Below, piece by piece: positions 17,217 through 25,663 of a DNA stretch of 64,000 nt. Every line of letters starts with the position of its first letter. Position 1 is the stretch's first letter. Origin of the DNA: Gemmatimonadales bacterium (lineage in GTDB: Bacteria > Gemmatimonadota > Gemmatimonadetes > Gemmatimonadales > GWC2-71-9); NCBI GenBank assembly GCA_041390145.1, contig JAWKQM010000012.1:57885-121884 (forward strand). Reading direction: 5' to 3'. The position numbers were made by a program, and so were the translations under genes. A model generated the notes under the pieces. That model was not told the DNA's origin. It saw only the letters and a program-made list of their open reading frames with translations, and ran no database searches.

Positions 17217-18267
17217 GCGGGTGCTTGTGGCCATGTCAGGCGGCGTGGACAGTTCGGTGGCCGCCGCCCTGCTCGTGGAGCAGGGGTATGACGTGGTGGG
17301 CGCCACCATGAAGCTCTTCTGCTACGGCGACTCGGTGCCGGACCGCCCCTGCTGCTCCCTGGATTCGATCAACGACGCGCGCGACGTGGCGGCCAAGCTC
17401 GGCATTCCGCACTATGTGCTGAACCTCGAAGACCGCTTCTCGTTGCACGTGATCCAGAACTTCGTGTCGGAGTACAGCCGCGGGCGGACCCCGATCCCCT
17501 GCGTGCGGTGCAACTCGTTCACGAAGTTCCGCGACCTCCTGGCCCACGCCGACTCCCTCGACTGCAACTACATCGCCACGGGGCACTACGCTGTGGCCCG
17601 GGACGGCGCGCTGTACCGGGGCCAGGACCTGAACAAGGACCAGAGCTACTTCCTGTGGGGCATCGACCAGGCGGTGGTGGCGCGGATGCTGACCCCGGTC
17701 GGAAGTTCCACGAAGGACGAGACCCGGGCGCTGGCGCGGCGCCTCGGCCTGGCCACCGCGGACAAGCCGGAGTCCGTCGAAATTTGTTTCGTGCCCGACG
17801 ATGACTACGTCGGCGTGCTCGAGCAGCACCTTCCCGCGGATGCCCCTGCGCTGAGCCGGGGACCACTCACCACCGTCGCCGGCGACGTGATCGGTGAGCA
17901 CGAGGGATTTGCCCGGTATACCGTCGGACAGCGCCGCGGATTGCCGGGCGGGTTTGCCGAGCCGATGTACGTCGTGGCCATCCGGCCCGAGGGTCGCGAA
18001 GTGGTCATTGGCCCGGAAGCGGCGCTGGAGGGAAATCGCCTGGCGCTGGCGGAGGTGAACTGGCTGGGCCCGGCGCTCGCCGTCGGCGACCGATGCGGCG
18101 TGCAGATCCGCTACCGCGCCCGGGCCATCCCGGCCACCGTGACGGCGCGGGGCGACGACGGCATTTCTCTCCTCCTCGATACTCCCGGGCGGGCCATCTC
18201 CCCGGGACAGTCCGGCGTCCTGTACGGCGCCGACGACCGCGTCCTTGGCGGCGGAGTGATCCAATGA
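17209..18267 (+). CDS. mnmA: tRNA-specific 2-thiouridylase MnmA
   Basis: 352 aa, GTG start inside the end of the cysteine desulfurase gene. PP-loop SGGVDSS at 10-16, nucleophile Cys101 in PCVRCN, persulfide-forming Cys193 in EICFVPDDDY, and GHYA and KDQSYFLW tRNA/ATP contacts. It thiolates U34 of Lys, Glu and Gln tRNAs. The direct overlap with a desulfurase gene fits systems in which one desulfurase hands sulfur straight to MnmA. Confidence 0.95.
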   Translation: MPERVLVAMSGGVDSSVAAALLVEQGYDVVGATMKLFCYGDSVPDRPCCSLDSINDARDVAAKLGIPHYVLNLEDRFSLHVIQNFVSEYSRGRTPIPCVRCNSFTKFRDLLAHADSLDCNYIATGHYAVARDGALYRGQDLNKDQSYFLWGIDQAVVARMLTPVGSSTKDETRALARRLGLATADKPESVEICFVPDDDYVGVLEQHLPADAPALSRGPLTTVAGDVIGEHEGFARYTVGQRRGLPGGFAEPMYVVAIRPEGREVVIGPEAALEGNRLALAEVNWLGPALAVGDRCGVQIRYRARAIPATVTARGDDGISLLLDTPGRAISPGQSGVLYGADDRVLGGGVIQ

Positions 18268-20300
18268 GACGAACCCTGTGGTGCCTGGCGTCAGCGGGGG
18301 CGCTGGCGGCGACCGCCAGCAGCGCATCCGCACAAGCAGCGCCGGCCCCGATGACCATCGACAAGTTCCTCGAGGTGCGCGCGGTCTCCGACCCGCAACC
18401 CTCGCCGGACGGCCGGCTGCTGGCGTTCACCGTCTCCCAGCCATCGCTGGAGGACGACCGCAACCAGAGCCGCATCTGGCTTGCAGACCTCGGGTCGCGG
18501 GAGACCTGGGAAGCGACCTCGGGCTCGGGAAGCGAGCGGTCCCCGCGCTGGTCGGCGGATGGCAAGACGCTGTCCTACATCTCCACCCGGGAGGATGGCG
18601 CCCAGATCTGGCGCCTTCCCATCCGGGGTGGCGAGCCGACGCGCCTCTCGTACGTCCCCGGAGGCATCTCCGATTTCTGGGTGTCGCCGGGCGGCAAGGC
18701 GATGTTCTACGTCAAGGACGTCTCGTGGCCCGCGCAGCAGGAAGTCGTCCAGCGCAACGGCCCCTACCCGACCGAGGCCAAAATCTGGACGGAGCTCTTC
18801 TACCGTCACTGGAACGAGTGGCGCGTCGGCGTGCGGACCCACGTCTTTCGGCTTGAGCCGGGCGATTCCGTCGGAACCGACATCACCCCCTTTGACCGCG
18901 ACGTGCCGACACTGGCTCTCGGCGGGGTCGGTGTGGCGCTGTCGCAGTTCGGCACCGAACTGGCCGTGGTCTACAACCCCGACTCGTCGCTCGCGACCAG
19001 CACCAACAACGACATCTTCGTGATGGGGCCCGACGGCACCGGCAAGCAGGCGATCACGACCAACCCCGCCAACGACAACTCCCCTGCCTACTCCCCCGAC
19101 AGCCGCTACGTGGCCTACCTGGCCATGACGGTGCCCGGCTTCGAGGCCGATCGCCAGCAGGTGATGATTTACGAGCGGGCCACCGGGCGCCGGCGGGCCC
19201 TGACCCCGGAGTGGGACCTCTCGGTGGACGCCATCACCTGGACGCCCGACTCACGCGCGCTCATTGCCGAGGTGCCCGAGCGCGGCGGGGTGTCACTGTA
19301 TCGTATCGACGCGGCCAGCGGCCGCCGGTCGCTCCTCGTCTCGGGAGGGGTCAACAGCGCCGTCCGCGTGCCGCCGCGCGGCGATGAGATGGTGTTCCTG
19401 CGAAGCACCGCGGACCGCCCGGCCGAGGTCTGGGCCGCGAACTGGAACAGCGGGGACGGCCTGCGCCAGGTGACCGCGCTCAACGACGAATGGCGGAACG
19501 GGGTGCAACTCACCCCGCTGGAGCCGTTCGGGTTTGTCGGCGCGCTCGGCGACTCGGTCTTCGGCTGGCTGATGAAGCCTCCGGGCTTCGATCCCTCGAA
19601 GACGTACCCCGTGGTGTATCTCATCCATGGCGGCCCGCAGGGCGCCTGGAACGACGAATGGCATCCTCGCTGGAACTACGCGATGTTCGCGGCGCGTGGG
19701 TACGTGGTGGCCGCGGTGAACTTTCACGGCAGCACCGGCTACGGCCAGGCGTTCACCAACAGCATCTCCCTCCACTGGGGCGACTATCCCTACGACGACC
19801 TCATGAAGGGGCTGGACGTCGTGGCGGCCAACCCCTGGGTGGACGGCAGCCGGGTGGGCGCGGCCGGCGCCTCGTACGGCGGGTACATGATCTACTGGAT
19901 GGCCGGGCAAACGAACCGGTTCCGCACGCTGGTGGCGCACGACGGGATCTTCAATCCGGTGAGCTTCAGCGGCACCACGGAAGAACTCTGGTTCCCGATC
20001 CATGAATTCGGCGGGACGCCGCTCATGCCGTCGGCCCGCGCCACGATGGAGAAGTGGTCGCCAGCCAATTACACGTCGCGCTGGCAGACACCGATGCTGG
20101 TGGTCCACGGGCAGGAGGACTACCGCGTGGACCTGTCCGAAGGACTCCAGGCGTACACCGCGCTGCGGCTCCGGGGCTTGCCGGGGAAGTTCCTCTACTT
20201 CCCCAACGAAGGGCACTTCGTCCTCCGCCCGCGGGACCGGCGCCTCTGGTGGGGCACGGTGCTCGACTGGCTCGACACCTCGCTCCGCCCAACGCCGTAG
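18264..20300 (+). CDS. Secreted S9-family prolyl-oligopeptidase-like peptidase
   Basis: 678 aa, ATG overlapping the mnmA TGA. Signal peptide 1-24 (ending ASA|QAA). Residues 30-420 form a TolB/WD40-like beta-propeller with repeated PSPDGRLLAF, SPRWSADGK and SPAYSPDSRY blades. The C-terminal alpha/beta hydrolase carries the nucleophile elbow GASYGGYM (Ser near 537), Asp near 619 in HGQEDYRVD and His near 651 in NEGHFV. It belongs to the S9C/dipeptidyl-peptidase-like group and probably degrades peptides in the periplasm or outside the cell. Co-transcription with tRNA thiolation genes may only reflect compact packing. Confidence 0.9.
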   Translation: MRRTLWCLASAGALAATASSASAQAAPAPMTIDKFLEVRAVSDPQPSPDGRLLAFTVSQPSLEDDRNQSRIWLADLGSRETWEATSGSGSERSPRWSADGKTLSYISTREDGAQIWRLPIRGGEPTRLSYVPGGISDFWVSPGGKAMFYVKDVSWPAQQEVVQRNGPYPTEAKIWTELFYRHWNEWRVGVRTHVFRLEPGDSVGTDITPFDRDVPTLALGGVGVALSQFGTELAVVYNPDSSLATSTNNDIFVMGPDGTGKQAITTNPANDNSPAYSPDSRYVAYLAMTVPGFEADRQQVMIYERATGRRRALTPEWDLSVDAITWTPDSRALIAEVPERGGVSLYRIDAASGRRSLLVSGGVNSAVRVPPRGDEMVFLRSTADRPAEVWAANWNSGDGLRQVTALNDEWRNGVQLTPLEPFGFVGALGDSVFGWLMKPPGFDPSKTYPVVYLIHGGPQGAWNDEWHPRWNYAMFAARGYVVAAVNFHGSTGYGQAFTNSISLHWGDYPYDDLMKGLDVVAANPWVDGSRVGAAGASYGGYMIYWMAGQTNRFRTLVAHDGIFNPVSFSGTTEELWFPIHEFGGTPLMPSARATMEKWSPANYTSRWQTPMLVVHGQEDYRVDLSEGLQAYTALRLRGLPGKFLYFPNEGHFVLRPRDRRLWWGTVLDWLDTSLRPTP

Positions 20301-20330
20301 TGCCGAACTCCTGACTTCGCCCGAGGTCCC

Positions 20331-20708
20331 ATGAAATCGTTCTTGATCCGGTGGATGATCAACACCATCGCCCTGTCGGCGGCGGTGCAGGTCATTCCCG
20401 GCATTCACTTCACCGACGGCCCCCTGCAGCTCCTGGCGGTCGCGCTCGTCTTTGGGGTGGTGAACGCGGTCCTTCGGCCGATCCTGACCGTGCTTTCCTG
20501 TCCGCTGGTCCTGCTGACGCTGGGGCTCTTCACCCTGGTCATCAACGGGGTGATGCTGATGCTGACGGCGCGCCTGGCCGCCATCTGGAACCTCGGGTTC
20601 CGCGTGGACGGCTTCATGCCCGCGTTCTGGGGCGGGCTCGTGGTGGGTCTGGTGAGCCTCGCCCTGGCGCTGCTGGTCAGCGGCGACCAGCGACCGGGGC
20701 CGGGGTGA
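20331..20708 (+). CDS. Phage-holin-4-like (YvlD family) membrane protein
   Basis: 125 aa with four predicted TM helices (about 5-22, 30-50, 55-75, 92-116) and FGVVNAVLRPILTVLSCPL, the signature region of the mycobacterial 4TM holin superfamily IV (YvlD). Members are widespread in chromosomes with no phage nearby and are linked in some Firmicutes to envelope stress. It starts 30 nt after the peptidase stop on the same strand. No lysis or phage genes are near, so it should not be read as a prophage trace. Confidence 0.85.
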   Translation: MKSFLIRWMINTIALSAAVQVIPGIHFTDGPLQLLAVALVFGVVNAVLRPILTVLSCPLVLLTLGLFTLVINGVMLMLTARLAAIWNLGFRVDGFMPAFWGGLVVGLVSLALALLVSGDQRPGPG

Positions 20709-20792
20709 TAGGAGGCGCTTAACGTTTCGGGGAGGTCCTCGTCTATGGGGCGTAGTGCCCAACTGACCTGACCAACTCGAGGAGTCTCTCCC

Positions 20793-21701
20793 ATGCGAAT
20801 CCCTACCACCGCCCTCCTGGTGGCCACGGCCTTCGCTGCCGCAGCCTGCAGCGACGCACCGACCGGCAGTTCCAGCGAAGAGACCGCGGTCCAGCAGGCC
20901 TATCTCGATGTCGATGCCGGCTATTTCGACGAAAACCCCGGCGGCGACGACATCCTCGCCTCCCCCATCCTGACCTCCAATTCCACCCTCTTCTCCGCTC
21001 CAGGCGACCCGTACATCGCACCCGAACGCTGGGGACGGCGCCGTGCCGACGAGCGCCCCAGCCGCGAGCGCGTCGTCGTCATCGAGGGCGACACCGCCAA
21101 GGTGGCGGTGGCGGTCCGGTTCCGCGGGGTGTTCCTCGTGGACACGACCTTCGACGGCGTGGTCAATCCCGGCGCCAAGCGGATGCATGAGACGTTGCGG
21201 CACCACGCCGTATTCGTGCGGGATGACACCGCACCACGCGGGTGGCGGCTCGTTGCGATGAGCATCGGCAACATCGTGGATACCGACCCTGCCCGGCGGA
21301 CGGTGGAGATCACCTCCCTGACCGTGACCGTCAACGGCACCGACGTCGGCACGGTCTCCGACCCGAATCAGCTGTTCCGGGTGCAGGGTGGCGTTCCCGA
21401 ACTGCACGTCGGTGACAGCGTGGTAGTTACCGCGGCGGTGCGCAACGCGACCGGTACGGACCTGGTGCCTCCGACCCAGGTGTTCCTGCACGTCCGCCAC
21501 CACCGGGCCAACGCCGACACCTGGGGTCGCATCCAGATGCAGCCCAACGAGGATGGCACCTGGAGCATCGGGTGGACCGTTCGCCGACCGGGTATTGCCC
21601 GGATGGCGGTGGACGCGATCGACTCGGAGGCACTCCAGACCCAGTCCGGGGACAACTACCGCGCAAACATCTGGGCCTTTCCGTACCGCGCCATTCCCTG
21701 A
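20793..21701 (+). CDS. Lipoprotein of unknown function
   Basis: 302 aa with a lipoprotein signal (AFAAAAC, lipidated Cys19) and CGAGGAG before the ATG. An acidic low-complexity stretch (20-60) follows, then a beta-rich region with paired strands such as VTSLTVTVNG and VGDSVVVTAAVRNATG, the latter reminiscent of an Ig-like/CARDB-type domain near 195-250. No catalytic motif seen. Monocistronic: its own spacer upstream, a strong terminator downstream. Probably outer-membrane or surface anchored. Confidence 0.65.
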   Translation: MRIPTTALLVATAFAAAACSDAPTGSSSEETAVQQAYLDVDAGYFDENPGGDDILASPILTSNSTLFSAPGDPYIAPERWGRRRADERPSRERVVVIEGDTAKVAVAVRFRGVFLVDTTFDGVVNPGAKRMHETLRHHAVFVRDDTAPRGWRLVAMSIGNIVDTDPARRTVEITSLTVTVNGTDVGTVSDPNQLFRVQGGVPELHVGDSVVVTAAVRNATGTDLVPPTQVFLHVRHHRANADTWGRIQMQPNEDGTWSIGWTVRRPGIARMAVDAIDSEALQTQSGDNYRANIWAFPYRAIP

Positions 21702-21721
21702 GCGATCCACCGATCTGAGCG

Positions 21722-21760
21722 GCGCCGGTTCCGGGTAGCCCCCCGGGACCGGCGTTTCTC
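21722..21760 (+). terminator. Rho-independent terminator after the lipoprotein gene
   Basis: A 13-bp stem CGCCGGTTCCGGG / CCCGGGACCGGCG with one U-G wobble and a 6-nt loop is followed by TTTCTCT. Placed 20 bp after the stop codon and before the ppk promoter region. Confidence 0.85.
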
Positions 21761-21784
21761 TGTCTAAGGGCTTTTACCACAATA

Positions 21785-21802
21785 TGTTACACGTTTGTGA
21801 CA
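21785..21802 (+). promoter_or_regulatory. Pho-box-like direct repeat upstream of ppk
   Basis: TGTTACA (21785-21791) and TGTGACA (21796-21802) repeat with an 11-bp period and a 4-nt spacer, the geometry of PhoB/PhoP boxes. A -10 candidate TACATT (21830-21835) follows, 9 nt before the ATG used for ppk. The match to the CTGTCAT consensus is partial. Confidence 0.35.
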
Positions 21803-21844
21803 TCGCTTCCCGATGCCCTGCCGCCTCGCTACATTCCATGCCTG

Positions 21845-23947
21845 ATGACCTCGCCAACGACCGTGCCAGCCAGCCCCACGCGGCCCGACCTCAAGCACGC
21901 CGGGCTCTATTTCAACCGGGAACTGTCCTGGCTGGAGTTCAATCGGCGCGTCCTGCATGAGGCGCAGGATCCGCGGACGCCGCTCCTGGAGCGCCTCAAG
22001 TTCCTGGCCATCTTCGCGAGCAACCTCGACGAGTTCTTCCAGGTGCGCGTGGCCGGACTCCGCCGCCAGGTGGACGCCGGCTACAGCGAACGCACGGCGG
22101 ACGGCCTGACCCCCGATGAGCAGCTGCGCAGCATCGCGGAACTGGCGCGGGAGATGGTGGCGGCCCAGTACCGGTGCCTCCTGGAGGAGGTCGTGCCGGA
22201 GCTGGCCCGGGCGGGCGTGCATCTGTTGCTCGACCTCGCGGAGGCCACCGAGGAGGACCGCGCGCACCTGAAGGAGTACTTCCAGCGGAATGTGTTCCCG
22301 GTGCTGACGCCGCTGGCGGTGGACCCGGTCCATCCCTTCCCCTACATCTCGAACCTGAGCATCTCGATTGCCGTCTTCCTGCGCGGATCAGACGGCGAAG
22401 AGCGCTTCGCGCGGGTCAAGGTGCCGAAGATCCTGCCACGGTGGGTGGCGCTGCCCGGCACGCACCGGTACCTCCCCCTCGAACAGCTGATCGGCGCCCA
22501 CCTCGAGTCGCTGTTCCCCGGCGTCGAGATCCTGAGCTGGCACTCCTTCCGCATCACGCGGAACACCGATCTCCAGATCGACCACGACGAGGCGGAGGAC
22601 CTGCTGAGCCTGATCCAGGAGGAGGTGCGGAACCGGCGGTTCGCCGAGGTGTCCCGCCTTGAGGTCGGGGCCGGCACACCGACGGCGCTGCGCCAGCTGC
22701 TGCTGGCGGAGTTCAACGCCTCGCAGGAAGAGGGCATCGAGCTGACGCTGGACGACGTCTACGAGGTGCCGGGGCTGCTCGACTGCTCCGACCTGATGGC
22801 GCTGGCGACGCTGGACCTCCCGGAGCTCCGGGATCCGCCTTTCCTCCCGGTCACTCCCGCAAGGCTCGCCTCCGGCCGCAGCGTCTTCGACGTGATCCGG
22901 GAGGGCGATCTCCTGCTGCACCACCCCTATGACAGCTTCCAGACCTCGGTCGAACGATTCCTCCAGCAGGCGACCGACGATCCGGACGTGCTGGCCATCA
23001 AGCTTACCCTGTACCGGACCGGCGGCGATTCAAGCATCGCGCGCCTGCTGGCGCACGCCGCCGAGCGGGGGAAGCAAGTCGCGGTGCTGATCGAGCTGCA
23101 GGCCCGGTTTGACGAGGAGAGCAACATCATCTGGGCGCAGCGACTGGAGGACGTCGGGGTGCACGTCAGCTACGGCGTGGCCGGTCTCAAGACACACACC
23201 AAGATCATGCTCGTCGTCCGCCGCGAGGGGAACGACATCCGCCGGTACGTGCACATCGGCACCGGCAATTACAACCCGCGCACCGCGCGGCTCTACACTG
23301 ACTTCGGCCTCTTCTCCTGCGATCCCGCCCTCGGTGAAGACCTGACGGACCTCTTCAATGAGCTCACCGGCTTCGGCGTGACGGAGCGGTTCCGGAAGCT
23401 GCTGGTGGCCCCGCGGACCATGCGTGATCGTTTCGTGGAGATGGTCCGCCGCGAGTGCGACCATGCGCGCGCCGGACGCCCGGCGCGCATTGTGGCCAAG
23501 ATGAACGCCCTGGTCGATCCCGGCATGATCCACGAGTTGTACGAGGCGTCGCAGGCGGGGGTGCAGGTGCAGCTGATCATCCGGGGGATCTGCTGCCTCC
23601 GGCCCGGCGTGCCCGGGGTGAGCGACAACATCGAGGTCATCAGCATCGTGGGGCGCTTCCTGGAACACAGCCGGGCGTTCTGGTTTCACAACGGCGGGGC
23701 GGACGAGGTCTACATCGGTTCCGCCGACTGGATGCCGCGCAACCTTGACCGCCGTGTGGAAGCGGTCGCACCCGTGGAGGACCCCCACCATCGGCGGGCC
23801 ATGTGCGACGTGCTTGAATTGATGTGGGAAGACAACCGCCAGGCGTGGGAACTCCTGCCCGACGGGACCTATCGCCAGCGCCAGCCGCCCTCGCCCGAGG
23901 AGGAGCGCTCGACACATCGGCGGCTCCTCGACTCAGCGGGCCACTGA
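21845..23947 (+). CDS. ppk1: Polyphosphate kinase 1
   Basis: 700 aa, full length for PPK1. Domain order is standard: N-terminal helical domain with YFNRELSWLEFNRRVL, head domain, and two C-terminal phospholipase-D-like domains. The catalytic His lies in LKTHTKIMLVVRREG (about residue 450), with HIGTGNYNPRTARLYTDFG after it and ADEVYIGSADWMPRNLDRR in the last domain. It reversibly polymerises the ATP gamma-phosphate into polyphosphate at the membrane. The ATG at 21845 starts at the family's conserved N-terminus; ATGs further upstream add non-conserved residues. Convergent with dnaJ; only 2 bp separate the stops. Confidence 0.95.
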   Translation: MTSPTTVPASPTRPDLKHAGLYFNRELSWLEFNRRVLHEAQDPRTPLLERLKFLAIFASNLDEFFQVRVAGLRRQVDAGYSERTADGLTPDEQLRSIAELAREMVAAQYRCLLEEVVPELARAGVHLLLDLAEATEEDRAHLKEYFQRNVFPVLTPLAVDPVHPFPYISNLSISIAVFLRGSDGEERFARVKVPKILPRWVALPGTHRYLPLEQLIGAHLESLFPGVEILSWHSFRITRNTDLQIDHDEAEDLLSLIQEEVRNRRFAEVSRLEVGAGTPTALRQLLLAEFNASQEEGIELTLDDVYEVPGLLDCSDLMALATLDLPELRDPPFLPVTPARLASGRSVFDVIREGDLLLHHPYDSFQTSVERFLQQATDDPDVLAIKLTLYRTGGDSSIARLLAHAAERGKQVAVLIELQARFDEESNIIWAQRLEDVGVHVSYGVAGLKTHTKIMLVVRREGNDIRRYVHIGTGNYNPRTARLYTDFGLFSCDPALGEDLTDLFNELTGFGVTERFRKLLVAPRTMRDRFVEMVRRECDHARAGRPARIVAKMNALVDPGMIHELYEASQAGVQVQLIIRGICCLRPGVPGVSDNIEVISIVGRFLEHSRAFWFHNGGADEVYIGSADWMPRNLDRRVEAVAPVEDPHHRRAMCDVLELMWEDNRQAWELLPDGTYRQRQPPSPEEERSTHRRLLDSAGH

Positions 23948-23949
23948 CC

Positions 23950-25047
23950 TCAGTACTTCAGACCCGCCGACTCCGCCAGCTGCCGCGCCAGCTCCTCCTG
24001 CTCCGGCGTCAGCTTCTCCGGCAGCTCGACTTTGACCGCCACGATCTGATCGCCGCGACGCCCACCACGCTCGAGCCCCTGCCCCTTGATCCGGAACTTC
24101 CGCCCTGGCTGCGTGCCGGCCGGGACCTTGAGCACGATCTTCTTGCCGTCGAGCGTGCGCACCCGGAGGCGGGTGCCGAGCAGTGCCTGGGCGAGGTTGA
24201 CCGGAACTTCGCATAGCAGGTCGAGGCCGTCGCGCTGGAAGAACCGATCGGGCTCGACCGTAAAGACCACGATCAGGTCGCCGGCCTGCCCGCCCCCACG
24301 GCCCGGCTGCCCCTGGCCCTTGAGCCGGACCTTGGTACCGGTCTCCGTGAGCGGTGGCACCGATATCAGGACACGCCGCTCGGCTCGAATGTCGCCCGCG
24401 CCACCGCAAGTCGGGCACCGCTCCGACGGGACCGTGCCTTTCCCGCGACACTTCGGGCAGGGGCGGTTGACCGCAAATCCCCCCTGCCCAAACGAGATGG
24501 ATCCGCGCCCGTTGCACTCGTCGCAGGTGGTGATCCTGGCTCCCGGCGCGGCGCCGGTGCCCTTGCAGGTGGGGCAGGCCTCCGTCACCGGCAGGGTGAC
24601 AGGCACCTTGCCGCCGTACATCGCCACGCGGAACGGCACCTCGACGTGGGCCTCGAGGTTCTCCGCGACCGGCTCCTCCCGGCGTCCGCGTCCGAAGATC
24701 GACGAGAAGATGTCGCCCAGCCCACCGAGGTCCCCGAACTCGAAGCCCTCCATCCCCGACTGCCCCTGCCCGGCTGACCCCCTGGCACCCTGCCCCGCCC
24801 CGCGGCCGGCCGGCCGCGGTTCGAAGGCGCCCAGCCGCCGCATCTGATCGTACTTCTTCCGCTTCTCGGCATCGGACAGCACGGCGTGCGCTTCGGAGAT
24901 TTCCTTGAAGCGCTCCGCGGCAGCTGGATTGTCGGGATTGGCGTCGGGATGGTGCTGCTTGGCAAGCCGGCGATAGGACTTCTTGATCTCGTCCGTCGTC
25001 GCCGAATCGGGGACGCCCAGGACCTGGTAGAAGTCCCGCTGCGCCAC
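23950..25047 (-). CDS. dnaJ: Chaperone protein DnaJ
   Basis: 365 aa, GTG start directly adjoining the grpE stop. J-domain 1-70 with HPD at 33-35; Gly-rich region near 80-115; four zinc-binding CxxCxGxG repeats (CPTCKGTG, CDECNGRG, CPKCRGKG, CPTCGGAG) at about 150-215; C-terminal substrate-binding domains with GLDLLCEVPVNLAQALLG. It stimulates DnaK ATPase and delivers clients. dnaK is not in this window. Last gene of the long minus-strand run that begins with dnaX. Confidence 0.96.
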   Translation of the reverse strand: MAQRDFYQVLGVPDSATTDEIKKSYRRLAKQHHPDANPDNPAAAERFKEISEAHAVLSDAEKRKKYDQMRRLGAFEPRPAGRGAGQGARGSAGQGQSGMEGFEFGDLGGLGDIFSSIFGRGRREEPVAENLEAHVEVPFRVAMYGGKVPVTLPVTEACPTCKGTGAAPGARITTCDECNGRGSISFGQGGFAVNRPCPKCRGKGTVPSERCPTCGGAGDIRAERRVLISVPPLTETGTKVRLKGQGQPGRGGGQAGDLIVVFTVEPDRFFQRDGLDLLCEVPVNLAQALLGTRLRVRTLDGKKIVLKVPAGTQPGRKFRIKGQGLERGGRRGDQIVAVKVELPEKLTPEQEELARQLAESAGLKY

Positions 25048-25623
25048 CTAGGCCTGCCCCGGATCGGAATAGACCTGGACGCGGGCCGGCCGCAGGAGGG
25101 TGCCCTTGAACCGGTACCCGACCTGGAAGGTGCGGCAGACGGTGTGATCCTGCTCCGGCTCGGTCGGCAACGTGGTGGCCACGGCCTCATGCTCCTCGGG
25201 ATTGAAGGGGAGCCCGGCCGGGTCGATTCGCTCGAGGCCCACCAGCTCCAGCTCCTTCCAGAGCTTTCGCCCCAGCAGTTCCATCCCCTGGTAGAGCGAC
25301 TCCACCGTCATGGCCGCTGGATCGCCAGAGAGGAGCCGCTCGATATCGTCCAGCTCATCGAGCAGGCGGCCGGCGAACGCCCCCTGGGCGCGCGACGTCA
25401 GTTCCTCGCGCTCCTTGAGCGTCCGCTTCCGGAAATTGTCGTACTCGGCGGCCAGCCGGGCGAACCGGTCCTTGAGCGCGTCGTTCTCTTCCTCGAGGCG
25501 ACGAATCGCCTGCGCGGGAGGCTCGAGAGGCATGCCACCGGCGGGGGCCGGTTCGGTGACCTCTTCGAGGTCGTCCAGGTCATTCTGGCTGGCGGTCACC
25601 TTGGGATCCGTTGGAGTGTCCAT
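25048..25623 (-). CDS. grpE: Nucleotide exchange factor GrpE
   Basis: 191 aa. Acidic N-terminal tail (1-35), a long coiled-coil (about 40-105) with ERFARLAAEYDNFRKRTLKE-type heptads, then the beta domain with VESLYQGMELLGRKL and a Gly-Leu-Glu-Arg-Ile-Asp. Promotes ADP release from DnaK. The ATG is preceded at 6 nt by TAGCTT and no ribosome-binding site, so a separate leaderless heat-shock transcript is possible besides read-through from cinA. No CIRCE element was seen. Confidence 0.93.
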   Translation of the reverse strand: MDTPTDPKVTASQNDLDDLEEVTEPAPAGGMPLEPPAQAIRRLEEENDALKDRFARLAAEYDNFRKRTLKEREELTSRAQGAFAGRLLDELDDIERLLSGDPAAMTVESLYQGMELLGRKLWKELELVGLERIDPAGLPFNPEEHEAVATTLPTEPEQDHTVCRTFQVGYRFKGTLLRPARVQVYSDPGQA

Positions 25624-25663
25624 AGACGAAAGCTAATAGCAACCGGCGTGCCTCGGAGGTGGG

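Noticed and set aside
20331..20708. Prophage remnant because of a holin-like gene
   Set aside because: YvlD-type proteins are common chromosomal genes and no other phage gene is near.
25624..25663. CIRCE/HrcA operator before grpE
   Set aside because: No TTAGCACTC-N9-GAGTGCTAA-like inverted repeat is present in the spacer.
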